A stretch of 36,520 nt of DNA from Clostridiaceae bacterium (GTDB taxonomy: Bacteria > Bacillota > Clostridia > Saccharofermentanales > DTU023): assembly GCA_012800435.1 (NCBI GenBank), contig JAAZJH010000050.1, positions 1-36,520 on the forward strand, given 5' to 3'. The number at the start of each line of letters is the position of its first letter. Position 1 is the stretch's first letter. This document shows positions 26,075 through 34,352 of this stretch, one piece after another. The notes beneath the pieces are model-generated. The model saw nothing but the letters and a program-made list of their open reading frames with translations, was not told the origin of the DNA and did not search any database. Made by a program: the position numbers and the translations under genes.

Positions 26075-27424
26075 ATGAAAAGAGAGCTGCGGATACTTAC
26101 TCCACTGGGTATGCTCGGGTATGGATTCCCCATTCAGTGGTTCGAAAAAGGACTGGAAATGGAGCCTCATGCGATAACCGTTGACGCGGGCTCCACTGAC
26201 AGCGGTCCTCAGAAACTTGCGCTTGGCTTGATGACCTGCTCCTATGAAGCGTACTACGAGGAAATCGAGATTTTGCTTCTTGCGGGTCAACGCAAGCATA
26301 TCCCGGTATTTATCAGTTCGGCAGGCGGCGACGGGTCAAATATCCATGTCGACTTGTTTGTGCAAATTGTTGAGGATATATGCGCCAAGCATGATCTTCA
26401 CTTAAAGTTGGGAGTGATCTACTCCGAGCCCGGCAAAGATCTCATCCGAGAACGCCTTAAAGAGGGTAGAATTTCTCCTTGCGGTCCTGTTCCCCAGCTT
26501 ACAGAAGAGGATATCAACGACGCGACTGTCATCGTCGCACAGATGGGCGTAGAACCGTATCTGAAAATGCTGGACGAACACCCGGACATCGATGTGATTA
26601 TTTCCGGGCGCACATACGATCCCGTGCCGATAGCGGCATTCGGCATCAAAAACGGCTATGACCCGGCACTCTGCTGGCACATGGGTAAGATCATGGAGTG
26701 TGGTGCCCTGTGCGCCACACCCGCCGGGAAGAGCATACTTGGCACGCTAACGGAGGACTCCTTTACCCTCGAACCGCTTAACCCAAAAGAAAGATGTACT
26801 CCCTATTCCGTCGCAGCTCATACGATGTACGAGAAATCTCACCCGTATTATCTGCCCGGACCGGGAGGAAGGCTGGATTTATCCGGTTGTTCCTTTGAAC
26901 AGGTCAACGATCGTGTTGTAAGAGTGAGCGGGAGCAGGTTTGAGCCGACAACTTACACCGTCAAATTGGAGGGCAGCAAAGTTGCAGGCGAGCGCGCAAT
27001 ATGCGTGGGCGGCATACGCGACCCCATATTAATATCCCAAATCGATCCGTTTCTGGATAAAGTGAAGAAGGATGTCCTTGAAGAGTACGCTGAGATGGGC
27101 GGAGTACTCCTATTCCACATATATGGTAAGAACGGCGTTATGGGCGTGTTGGAGCCTAACAAGGATCATGTTCCTCTTGAACTGTGCGTCATCATTGAAA
27201 CCGTGGCTCCAACGGAGAAAATCGCAATCAATATGTGCAACCGAGCTCGAGTGAATATGCTGCATTACGATTATGAGGGGCGCATCGCCACAGCAGGTAA
27301 TATTGCGCTTCCCTTTACTCCGCTTGAGATCCCGTTGGGCAAGGTCTGTGAGTTCAACGTATACCACACGATGGAATTGAATGATTCATGTGAAGTCTTT
27401 CCAATGAAAGTGCTAGAAATATAA
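26075..27424 (+). CDS. AtuA-like (DUF1446) protein
   Basis: A 449-residue member of the DUF1446 / acyclic terpene utilisation AtuA family. Visible family features are an N-terminal ITVDAGSTDSGP, SSAGGDGSN, VIISGRTYDPVPIAAFGI near the middle, HMGKIMECGALCATPAGK, and TTYTVKLEGSKVAGERAICVGGIRDP in the C-terminal half. The biochemical activity of this family is not established; members occur in operons for terpenoid and organic acid breakdown. The start at 26075 has AGGAG upstream. A DUF4387 gene follows 45 bp downstream; in many proteins that domain is fused to or paired with AtuA, so the two probably form a functional unit. Confidence 0.87.
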   Translation: MKRELRILTPLGMLGYGFPIQWFEKGLEMEPHAITVDAGSTDSGPQKLALGLMTCSYEAYYEEIEILLLAGQRKHIPVFISSAGGDGSNIHVDLFVQIVEDICAKHDLHLKLGVIYSEPGKDLIRERLKEGRISPCGPVPQLTEEDINDATVIVAQMGVEPYLKMLDEHPDIDVIISGRTYDPVPIAAFGIKNGYDPALCWHMGKIMECGALCATPAGKSILGTLTEDSFTLEPLNPKERCTPYSVAAHTMYEKSHPYYLPGPGGRLDLSGCSFEQVNDRVVRVSGSRFEPTTYTVKLEGSKVAGERAICVGGIRDPILISQIDPFLDKVKKDVLEEYAEMGGVLLFHIYGKNGVMGVLEPNKDHVPLELCVIIETVAPTEKIAINMCNRARVNMLHYDYEGRIATAGNIALPFTPLEIPLGKVCEFNVYHTMELNDSCEVFPMKVLEI

Positions 27425-27450
27425 CAAATGAAAGTAATGGAAATATAACA
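27403..27450 (+). repeat. 24 bp tandem duplication at the 3' end of the AtuA-like gene
   Basis: The 24 bases at 27403-27426, which contain the final codons and stop (AATGAAAGT...GAAATATAAC), recur at 27427-27450 with three mismatches. The second copy is non-coding and lengthens the gap to the DUF4387 gene. Replication slippage is the likely origin. Confidence 0.8.
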
Positions 27451-27469
27451 GCGGAGATAATCGACTGCC

Positions 27470-27784
27470 ATGAAGAATATTTTTCTAAAAGATTTTGCCA
27501 AAGTCATCCGGAGTAAAAATGCCGGACCTTTTGAGATGACAATGGATATCGTTCTTAAGAACCAAGAGGATTACCTGTACATCAAAGAGAACAATATCAT
27601 TAATAGAGAGCTGATCTCTGAGCTGTACCGGATACCTCAGGAAGAAATAATCACACTATGCTACTTCGATAACGCACATGGCATCAAGATAACTATTCCT
27701 CGACCGCGCCCTCAGGGTGCCGCCGGAGAGACTGATATGCACGCTGCTCAGCAGCACGTTCCGCTCATGTATATTATGATTTAA
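27470..27784 (+). CDS. DUF4387 protein, AtuA partner
   Basis: A 104-residue DUF4387 protein. The N-terminal LKDFAKVIRSKNAGPFEMTMDIVL and the C-terminal HGIKITIPRPRPQGAAGETDMHAAQQHVP are near-diagnostic. The family has no proven function but is found next to or fused with DUF1446/AtuA, as here. The start has GGAG about 13 nt upstream. It is the last gene of the serine hydrolase operon; a strong terminator lies 66 bp after its stop. Confidence 0.88.
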   Translation: MKNIFLKDFAKVIRSKNAGPFEMTMDIVLKNQEDYLYIKENNIINRELISELYRIPQEEIITLCYFDNAHGIKITIPRPRPQGAAGETDMHAAQQHVPLMYIMI

Positions 27785-27850
27785 AGTGCGCTAAGCGTTA
27801 ATATAAACAAAGAGCAATCAAGAAAGAGATTTACATATCAAGACAGCAAA

Positions 27851-27895
27851 AAAGGATACCCCTTGTGACCCAGTGTCACGAGGGGTATTCCTTTC
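27851..27895. terminator. Strong bidirectional terminator
   Basis: GGATACCCCT plus GTGAC (27854-27869) pair with GTCAC plus AGGGGTATTCC (27875-27891) around a CCAGT loop. The minus-strand copy ends in six T, the plus-strand one in CTTTCT. It can stop both the DUF4387 transcript and the convergent glp-type operon. Confidence 0.88.
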
Positions 27896-27930
27896 TAGCC
27901 GGCAATTCAAAGCCCGAACGCCTAGGATGC

Positions 27931-28006
27931 GACTTCGTCAGAAGTGTCTCCTGCTCGTTGCTACATGAATTCGGTAGCAATGTCTTTCGCAAGTTGCCTA
28001 TGCGAA
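27931..28006. other. Run of three short hairpins in the convergent gap
   Basis: Within the 263 bp gap between DUF4387 and DUF1667, three small dyads follow each other: ACTTC-GTCA-GAAGT (27932-27945), TTGCTAC/GTAGCAA (27958-27964 and 27974-27980), and TTCGCA/TGCGAA (27986-27991 and 28001-28006). They could be part of the 3' untranslated region of the minus-strand operon. Confidence 0.3.
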
Positions 28007-28047
28007 CCTATTAGCAATGTATTGAGTCAGCTTCCGACAGAAATCCG

Positions 28048-28404
28048 TCAGCACTTTATTTCGCCCGTTGCGACAATATCGATGCCTGTATCAAGAATGT
28101 TATTGACAAGGACATCGCCGCGGTTGACAGGAGCGTCAACGACCAGTTCGCGAATGAGTTCCATGGCCGAAAAAAGAAGCTCTTTCGGAAGGGGTTCAGC
28201 AGAACGAACCGGTACGAGGATCTGATCACCGCCGTGCACTTTGACGGTTGTCGTCAAAATGCGCACAGGATGGAGATATTCGTCTGTCGCAAAGGTAAGA
28301 CCACGTTTACATTGATTGCCTGCAATAATAAGCTCATTGTTTTCCTCACGGACTGTGATGTTGCAGCCGATAGGACAAACGGTACAGATAACTATCTTTT
28401 CCAT
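28048..28404 (-). CDS. DUF1667 Cys-motif protein of the glp-type operon
   Basis: A 118-residue DUF1667 protein with CTVCPIGC at residues 7-14 and a further Cys in GNQCKRG, a likely metal or iron-sulfur site. The family regularly accompanies GlpA/GlpB-type dehydrogenase genes in Bacillota and probably serves in electron transfer; this is by association. Its ATG directly abuts the stop of the preceding flavoprotein gene, and GGAGG lies inside the end of that gene. It is the last gene of the operon before the bidirectional terminator. Confidence 0.88.
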   Translation of the reverse strand: MEKIVICTVCPIGCNITVREENNELIIAGNQCKRGLTFATDEYLHPVRILTTTVKVHGGDQILVPVRSAEPLPKELLFSAMELIRELVVDAPVNRGDVLVNNILDTGIDIVATGEIKC

Positions 28405-29664
28405 TTAGATCGCCTCCTTCATCACTTCTACCGTGAGATCCGGGGACGTAATTTCTTTTGCATCAAAGCGTATGTGTTCCATCTCTCCGGGATTGACCCG
28501 AAGCGCTCTTTTCTGCACGATTACCTTATCCCCGGTTTTGACAAGGATTCTCACTTTTTCTTCCGGGCTTGTGACTCGGAAATAAAGATTGATCTCACCG
28601 CCATCACCCGAATTCACGATCTCTTGTGGACAGATATAGCGCACATTTCGACCCGGTTGAACCTGAATGACATCTTCCGCTTTCTTAAGCCTGCCGAGCG
28701 CGTATTTCGCCGCGCATTGGCCTGCGCGTTCACTCTCCAAAGACACATTGTCGACCAAGTCGTTAACATGGACAACGTTGCCGCAGGCAAATACATCTTC
28801 GCGACTTGTCTGCATATACTGATTCACAACCGGCCCGTTCGTGATCGGTGAAATCTCAATCTCCGCTTTGTGCGTCAATTCATTCTCCGGAATTAAGCCG
28901 ACGGACAGCAGCAACGTATCACAAGGGTACTCGACAGCCGTCTCGGGGATGGGTATGTTCTCAGCGTCTACTTCGCAGACGGTCACACTTTCAACGCGTT
29001 TCTTGCCTTTAATATCTGTGACGGTATGTTTCATCAAGAGCGGAATCTCAAAGTCATCGAGACACTGAACTTTGTTGCGGGTCAGGCCTGCCAGGTAGTC
29101 GTTGAGCTCAACGACCGCGATCACTTCGGCGCCTTCGAGCGTTATGCGACGCGCCATAATCATCCCGATATCGCCCGAGCCTAGAATGACAACCCGACGT
29201 CCGACCATGGCATTTTCACGGTTCATCAGACGTTGCGCCGTGCCTGCGGTAAAGACGCCGGATGGACGCGATCCGGGGATGGTGAGCTGGAAACGTGTGC
29301 GTTCACGACATCCCATGGCGAGCACAACACTTCCTGCCTCAATGATGGAGAGACCGTCCTTTGAGCTCATGCAGACGACACCCGTGTCCCCAATATCAAG
29401 TACCATCGTATTTAACAGGACTTCAACTCCGAGTTCCAGCGCTTTGTCGGCGAAACGAGCGTAATATTCCGGCCCGGTAAGTTCTTCTTCGAAGTAGGAC
29501 AGACCGAAGCCGGGATGAATACACTGCTGCAGAATACCGCCAATCGATTCGTCGCGTTCCACGATGAGAACCTTCTCAGCGCCTTCTTGCTTTGCCGCGA
29601 TAGAGGCAGCGAGTCCGGCAGGTCCTGCTCCTATGACTAATACATCACATGTGATCTTTTGCAT
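28405..29664 (-). CDS. FAD/NAD(P)-dependent oxidoreductase, GlpB-type partner of GlpA
   Basis: A 419-residue two-dinucleotide-fold flavoprotein. The FAD site is VLVIGAGPAGLAASIAA near the N-terminus, then IGGILQQCIHPGFGL; the NAD(P) site is VVILGSGDIGMIMARR; and the second FAD motif is VFACGNVVHVNDLVDN. GCRERTRFQLTIPGSRPSG is typical of the small-subunit oxidoreductases that pair with BFD-containing GlpA proteins. It lacks the thioredoxin-reductase CxxC. It would pass electrons from the dehydrogenase to NAD or another acceptor. The start has AGAGGAGG overlapping the stop of the dehydrogenase gene 13 bp upstream. Confidence 0.87.
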   Translation of the reverse strand: MQKITCDVLVIGAGPAGLAASIAAKQEGAEKVLIVERDESIGGILQQCIHPGFGLSYFEEELTGPEYYARFADKALELGVEVLLNTMVLDIGDTGVVCMSSKDGLSIIEAGSVVLAMGCRERTRFQLTIPGSRPSGVFTAGTAQRLMNRENAMVGRRVVILGSGDIGMIMARRITLEGAEVIAVVELNDYLAGLTRNKVQCLDDFEIPLLMKHTVTDIKGKKRVESVTVCEVDAENIPIPETAVEYPCDTLLLSVGLIPENELTHKAEIEISPITNGPVVNQYMQTSREDVFACGNVVHVNDLVDNVSLESERAGQCAAKYALGRLKKAEDVIQVQPGRNVRYICPQEIVNSGDGGEINLYFRVTSPEEKVRILVKTGDKVIVQKRALRVNPGEMEHIRFDAKEITSPDLTVEVMKEAI

Positions 29665-29677
29665 ACGCGGACCTCCT

Positions 29678-31114
29678 CTAACGCATGTCCCCTACAACGT
29701 AATAGGAACCCTTCTCATTTTTCATGATTTCCGAAGCCGGCATTTTGAGCTCTCTTGCCAGAATCTCAATCACTTTTGGTGTACAAAAACCTGCCTGACA
29801 TCTGCCGGTGCCCGCGCGAACACGCCGTTTCACCGCATCCACGCTCCTCGCTCCCAGGGGACGATGAATCGCGTCGAGAATCTCCTGCTCGGTCACTGTC
29901 TCACAGCGGCAAACAATATTGCCGTAGAGCGGCTGTTTTTCGATCAGAGAGGCTTGTTGCTCAACGGAAAGATCAGCGAATCGCGTGATGCCCTTGCGTT
30001 TTTCAACAAAGTTTTTCTTGAACGGCGCATTCATGCCCAGAGAGATCATCAGTTGCGCGACGTACTTGCCCATGGCAACCGAGAGTGTCAGCCCTGTGGA
30101 ACGAACGCCCGAGAGATTGATGTATCCATTAAGGTCTTCGTAAGTATCTACATGAAGTCCTTCAGGAACACGATTCGGCCTCAGACCGCTATACTGAGTG
30201 ATCGCATCACGCCAGTTTACTCGCGGAACGAGTTTTTCAACGTCGATCCGGATCGATTCCAGTCCGTCGGCCGTCGTCTCCGTGGCAGACTTATCGTCCA
30301 AATCTTCCGCCGTCGGTCCGATAAGCATGTTGCCGTGCACCGTTGGGCACATGAGCCTGCCTTTTGTGGTCTTAGTCGGAATGGGCAAGACAATGTGTTT
30401 CACCTTGCAGGACGTGTTTTTATCAAGAATGTAAAATTGTCCGCGGCGCGGAACCACGTCGTAACAGCGCTTCCCGACCATGCCCGCAATTTCATCACAA
30501 TATAGAGCCGCGGCATTGATGACCCACTTCGTCTCAATTTCTCCTCCCGTCGTGATGACGGACTGAACGCAACCGTCGCCTGTCCTAATGTCCGTCACTT
30601 TAGTGGAGAGCAGAAAATGAACGCCGTTAGCATACGCGTTTTCTGCGTAGGCCTGAACCAGAACAAAGGGGTCAATAATGCTTTCACGCGGAATATAGAG
30701 GGCGGCACGAACCTCCGGATTGATCTCCGGCTCCATTCTCAGCACATCTTCCCGTGTCAGATATTCGACATCATAAACACGATTCCTCATGGCCTTATCT
30801 TTGATGGCGGGAAGCTGCTCAAGCTGCTCATCTGTGATGGCCGGAAGAATGGCTCCGACAGGCTCAAAATGCACGTCCAGATCACGTACAATTTTGTCAT
30901 ACATGGGATTGGCGGCAACGACCAATTCCGATTCCAAAGAGCCCGGGCTGGCATCATAGCCCGTATGAATGATGGCACTGTTGGATTTAGAAGCGTCGCC
31001 GCCAATATCCTCGTTTTTTTCCACCACGGTAATGTCAAGTTCGTATTTCGACAATTCGCGGGCGATCGCGCAGCCGACAGCGCCCGCACCGATTACGACT
31101 ACATCCGTTTTCAT
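29678..31114 (-). CDS. glpA: FAD-dependent glycerol-3-phosphate dehydrogenase-like protein with BFD [2Fe-2S] domain
   Basis: A 478-residue GlpA-like protein. The N-terminal FAD-binding motif is VVVIGAGAVGCAIARELS. The DAO-type oxidase domain runs to about residue 370 and includes GYINLSGVRSTGLT. A C-terminal BFD-like [2Fe-2S] domain has CRCETVTEQEILDA followed by GRCQAGFC. It would oxidise sn-glycerol-3-phosphate or a related polyol phosphate to the ketone. The start at 31114 gives the family N-terminus MKTDVVVIGAG and has AGGT upstream; an open frame to 31150 overlaps the kinase gene and adds 12 residues. It is located 23 bp after the kinase. Because the kinase shows a changed pocket, the substrate may not be plain glycerol-3-phosphate. 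Confidence 0.87.
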   Translation of the reverse strand: MKTDVVVIGAGAVGCAIARELSKYELDITVVEKNEDIGGDASKSNSAIIHTGYDASPGSLESELVVAANPMYDKIVRDLDVHFEPVGAILPAITDEQLEQLPAIKDKAMRNRVYDVEYLTREDVLRMEPEINPEVRAALYIPRESIIDPFVLVQAYAENAYANGVHFLLSTKVTDIRTGDGCVQSVITTGGEIETKWVINAAALYCDEIAGMVGKRCYDVVPRRGQFYILDKNTSCKVKHIVLPIPTKTTKGRLMCPTVHGNMLIGPTAEDLDDKSATETTADGLESIRIDVEKLVPRVNWRDAITQYSGLRPNRVPEGLHVDTYEDLNGYINLSGVRSTGLTLSVAMGKYVAQLMISLGMNAPFKKNFVEKRKGITRFADLSVEQQASLIEKQPLYGNIVCRCETVTEQEILDAIHRPLGARSVDAVKRRVRAGTGRCQAGFCTPKVIEILARELKMPASEIMKNEKGSYYVVGDMR

Positions 31115-31137
31115 TTTATCTACCTGACTTTCCTCTA

Positions 31138-32628
31138 TTATTCTTCCCAATTCTTGGATCTTTCAACAGCGCGATACCAATCGTGGAGCAGTGATTCCCG
31201 CTGGTCGCTGGACATCTTAGGCTCAAAGCGTTTCTTGAGTTTCCAGTTCTTTTTCAGTTCATCAAGATCCTTAAATTCCCCGATTCCGTAGGCCGCCACG
31301 TATGCCGCACCCAACGCCGTCGTTTCGTTGATGACCGGTACTTCGACCGGGATACCCAAAATATCCGCTTGGAACTGCATCAGAAAATCATTCTCTGTCG
31401 TTCCGCCATCAACCGCCATACGATCAATTTTAATGCCGGAATCCAATTCCATAACATCGAAATTGTCTTTCACCTGATAGGCAATGCTCTCAAGTGTTGC
31501 GCGGACAATGTGCTCACGCGTCGTGCCGCCGGTAATGCCGATCATCATACCACGGGCGTATTGATCCCAGTGAGGCGCCGCAAGTCCTACGAAAGCAGGA
31601 ACGAAGTAAAGGCCATTCGTGCTGTCGACAGACGTCGCGAGCTTTTCCGACTCCGCTGCCGTTTCAATGATCTTAACGCCGTCGCGCAACCACTGCACAG
31701 CCGCGCCGGTGATATAAATGCCGGCATCAAGAGCGAAGCTGAGTTTGCCGTCAAGGCCCCAAGCTACTGTCGTGAGCAGGCCGTTCTCGGAGTAAACGGG
31801 CTTATCGCCTGTGTTCATCAACATGAAGCTCCCTGTGCCGTAAGTCGTCTTGACAGATCCCGCATCGAAGCAGGTCTGACCAAAGAGAGCCGCCTGCTGA
31901 TCGACGACGGAACCGGAGATTGGAATTTTCGCTCCAAAGAAATCCAAGGGATCCGTGTATTCGTAAATTTCGGCACTGTTGCGGATCTCAGGCAAAATGC
32001 TTCTGGGAATGTCAAAGATCTGGAGAATATCGTCATCCCAGTCCGCTTTGTGAATGTTGAAAAGCATCGTACGGGATGCCGTCGAGGGATCCGTGACAAA
32101 GACTTTTCCGTGAGTCAGCTTCCAGATCATCCAGGTATCCAGTGTACCCGCATGGATACGATTCTCACTGATTTTCTCTTTCACGCCTTCAACATTGTCA
32201 ATAATCCACTTAATTTTTGCGGCACTGAAATAAGCGTCCGGAACAAGACCCGTTTTCTGACGAATGGTGTCACCATGCGTCGCAGCAACTTCATCAATCA
32301 TGCGCGCCGTGCGGCGATCCTGCCACACAATCGCATTATACACAGGCTGGCCGGTTCTGTTGTCCCACAACATCACGGTTTCACCTTGATTGTCGAGGCC
32401 GATACAAGCTAAGTCGGCCGGTGTGATCCCTGCCTGATTCGTGGCCATCTTGATCGTTTCAAGAATAGCGTACCAAATCTCGATCGGATCGTGCTCAACC
32501 CAACCCGCTTGCGGATAATACTGCTTATGCTCCTTATATGCCCGAGACACATTCTCCCAATTTTCATCAAAGATGAGAGCGGATGTGCCGGTCGTACCCT
32601 GATCAAGACCTAAATAATATTTCTTCAT
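31138..32628 (-). CDS. glpK: Glycerol kinase-like FGGY carbohydrate kinase
   Basis: A 496-residue FGGY kinase highly similar to GlpK over its whole length: GLDQGTTGTSALIFD, GWVEHDP, NAIVWQDRRT, VDQQAALFGQ, TYGTGSFMLMNTG, DGGTTENDFLMQFQADILG. By eye, glycerol-binding residues equivalent to Glu84, Trp103, Tyr135, Asp245 and Phe270 of E. coli are kept (Glu83, Trp102, Tyr133, Asp243, Phe268), but Arg83 is replaced by Gly82 in NQGETVMLWD. The fructose-bisphosphate loop GGKGGTR is absent, and the His that HPr phosphorylates in many Bacillota enzymes appears to be Asp229. Start supported by AAAGGA. It lies downstream of the EutH-like permease (177 bp) and upstream of the dehydrogenase genes. The substrate may be glycerol or another short polyol. 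Confidence 0.88.
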   Translation of the reverse strand: MKKYYLGLDQGTTGTSALIFDENWENVSRAYKEHKQYYPQAGWVEHDPIEIWYAILETIKMATNQAGITPADLACIGLDNQGETVMLWDNRTGQPVYNAIVWQDRRTARMIDEVAATHGDTIRQKTGLVPDAYFSAAKIKWIIDNVEGVKEKISENRIHAGTLDTWMIWKLTHGKVFVTDPSTASRTMLFNIHKADWDDDILQIFDIPRSILPEIRNSAEIYEYTDPLDFFGAKIPISGSVVDQQAALFGQTCFDAGSVKTTYGTGSFMLMNTGDKPVYSENGLLTTVAWGLDGKLSFALDAGIYITGAAVQWLRDGVKIIETAAESEKLATSVDSTNGLYFVPAFVGLAAPHWDQYARGMMIGITGGTTREHIVRATLESIAYQVKDNFDVMELDSGIKIDRMAVDGGTTENDFLMQFQADILGIPVEVPVINETTALGAAYVAAYGIGEFKDLDELKKNWKLKKRFEPKMSSDQRESLLHDWYRAVERSKNWEE

Positions 32629-32805
32629 GTTCTCTTCCTTTCAACTCCTCAAGATGTCTGTTTCTTTCTTTAATCTCAGAAAAGATGACCGAACTAATTC
32701 AATTGAATGCCGTTTCTTTCTTCTCCATTACAATCAGCTAACGAATGGTGCTTACAACGGCACTTCCATGACGCAAGACCTGTGAACTCGTTGAACCGAT
32801 AGTGC

Positions 32806-33930
32806 CTAATCAGCATTCGCTTCTTCTTTGACTACCGGCGCTTTCTCCGGCTCCGGACTCATTTTCTTGGTCATCGCAAGGGCGAGCAGTACCGCGAGAA
32901 TACCTCCGATAATCTTACTGACGACAACCGGCGTGATAAATTCAGGCGCAACACCTGCGGTAAAGCCGAGGTGATCGCCAAGCGCCGCGGTTGCGAGCAC
33001 TAGCCACGCAGTATTGACGATGATGCCTTTCTTGTTCATGTCTTTCATCATTTTGTAAACAGGGATCGAGTTGGCAAGTGTAAATACAAGTCCGGCGGCA
33101 CTAGTGGAATCCAGTCCGATCTTCTTGCCAAGCGCCGTGAGCGGTTTATCGAGTACGCGCATCAGCAACGTCAAAATCGGGAAGGTTCCCAACAGGACGA
33201 CACCGATGGATCCGATGATAGACAGACCTTCGGAAATGGGCGCCATACCCGGAATGATGACGACACCCGTCAACGCTTCAAACGCCGAGCAGACAAGTCC
33301 GATGGTGATGATGATGGTTATGATTCTTCCGAATACCAGACATCCCTTAGCCATGCCGTCGGGTATGAAGTACAGCCCGATCGCGATCAGCACGGTGATG
33401 ATAATGACCGGAATGGTGTTCATAAAGACCATTCCTGCGTTAAAGCCGGCCATAAGACCGCCGAGGATGCTCGCGACAGGAATCGGCAAAAAGCCGATGA
33501 GCAGTCCGCGTGCGAAATAGGGTCTGTCCTCCTTTTCAATGAGCCCCAATCCGACCGGAATCGAAAAAGTAATCGTGCAGCCAAGCATTGCGGCAACAAT
33601 GAGTCCCGCGTACTGGCCGGCTTGCTCGTTTTGCGCAAGCTGCATAGCCAATGGGTAACCACCCGTATCATTTGGCAGGATGGCGCCAAAGAGAGCCGGG
33701 TCAGAGCCTATCGCATTAAAAGCGGGCACGAGCGCAGGACCCAGAACTCTGGCAATGACCGGTGATAGAGAGACCATTCCGACCATACCCAGAGCCAAAG
33801 GCCCCATGGCATTGAAACCTTCATCGAATTGCTCGCCCAGACCGAAGCGATTCCCGATGATCTTGTCCAACGCGCCGATTACGGCTCCGGCAGCCATAAT
33901 CCAGATGATGATTTGATCAAACGATGGCAT
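32806..33930 (-). CDS. eutH: EutH-like permease
   Basis: A 374-residue membrane protein with about 10-11 hydrophobic segments matching the EutH ethanolamine transporter family: FGLGEQFDEGFNAMGPLALGMVGM at residues 30-53, the NDTGGYPLAMQLAQ motif, IPVGLGLIEKEDRPYFARGLL, and ALGDHLGFTAGVAPE near the C-terminus. EutH is known as an ethanolamine permease. No other eut gene (eutBC lyase, eutA, microcompartment) is in the window; instead it heads a glycerol-kinase operon where a GlpF facilitator would be expected. It may therefore carry a polyol or another small neutral or cationic solute. The start follows AAGGAGG. The C-terminus is a short charged tail. A long 5' leader precedes it. Confidence 0.88.
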   Translation of the reverse strand: MPSFDQIIIWIMAAGAVIGALDKIIGNRFGLGEQFDEGFNAMGPLALGMVGMVSLSPVIARVLGPALVPAFNAIGSDPALFGAILPNDTGGYPLAMQLAQNEQAGQYAGLIVAAMLGCTITFSIPVGLGLIEKEDRPYFARGLLIGFLPIPVASILGGLMAGFNAGMVFMNTIPVIIITVLIAIGLYFIPDGMAKGCLVFGRIITIIITIGLVCSAFEALTGVVIIPGMAPISEGLSIIGSIGVVLLGTFPILTLLMRVLDKPLTALGKKIGLDSTSAAGLVFTLANSIPVYKMMKDMNKKGIIVNTAWLVLATAALGDHLGFTAGVAPEFITPVVVSKIIGGILAVLLALAMTKKMSPEPEKAPVVKEEANAD

Positions 33931-34298
33931 GATAATTCCTCCTTTTTGTTCTGTTTTTTTAAACCGGAATGTTAGATCCGGTTACACCCCTTCACTCAAA
34001 TATTTCCCGAAGATGCTGTTTCAAACATTCAAGAAATAAAAAACAAATACGTCGTCTATCCGCCGCACGACCTTGTTGATTCAAATTGATTTCTGGCTCT
34101 TTTGTCTGAAAACTTCTCCGCAAATGCTTGTCATCCTGTAAGAAAGATCAAAGCGGAGCTGATGGATTGTTACCGTTTTGTTGGTTTGTGTGTGTTTTGA
34201 AATCACGGTAGCACAGAAAAAATCGTTTGTCAAACGATTTTTGGTAATTTTATCCATTATTTTCGCTTTAATTCGTTAATTATTTATCGATTATAACA
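33931..34298 (-). promoter_or_regulatory. Promoter and long 5' leader of the eutH-glpK operon with 25 bp dyad
   Basis: On the minus strand an extended -10 TGTTATAAT lies at 34298-34290, so the transcript would start near 34283 and have a leader of about 350 nt. Just downstream are TCG-containing repeats (near 34263, 34273 and 34287 on the plus strand) of the sort DeoR-family regulators bind, and a perfect dyad: AAAAATCGTTTG, one base, CAAACGATTTTT at 34218-34242. In RNA the dyad is a hairpin followed by a T run, so it could also act as an attenuator. A second hairpin ACCGGA/TCCGGT lies near 33964-33983, just before the ribosome binding site. No known riboswitch was recognised. Together with 34299-34458 this covers a gene-free stretch of about 530 bp. 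Confidence 0.5.
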
Positions 34299-34352
34299 AT
34301 ATTTCAAAATAGCACATGTTGCCTTTTGTGGGATTTTAAATTTAATGTGTGC

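Noticed and set aside
29564-30505. 313-codon plus-strand frame over the glpA/glpB-like genes
   Set aside because: It overlaps two genes with clear flavoprotein motifs on the other strand and has no ribosome binding site or family match.
32806-33930. Ethanolamine utilisation locus on the strength of eutH
   Set aside because: No eutBC, eutA, or microcompartment gene is seen; the neighbours are glycerol-type kinase and dehydrogenase genes.
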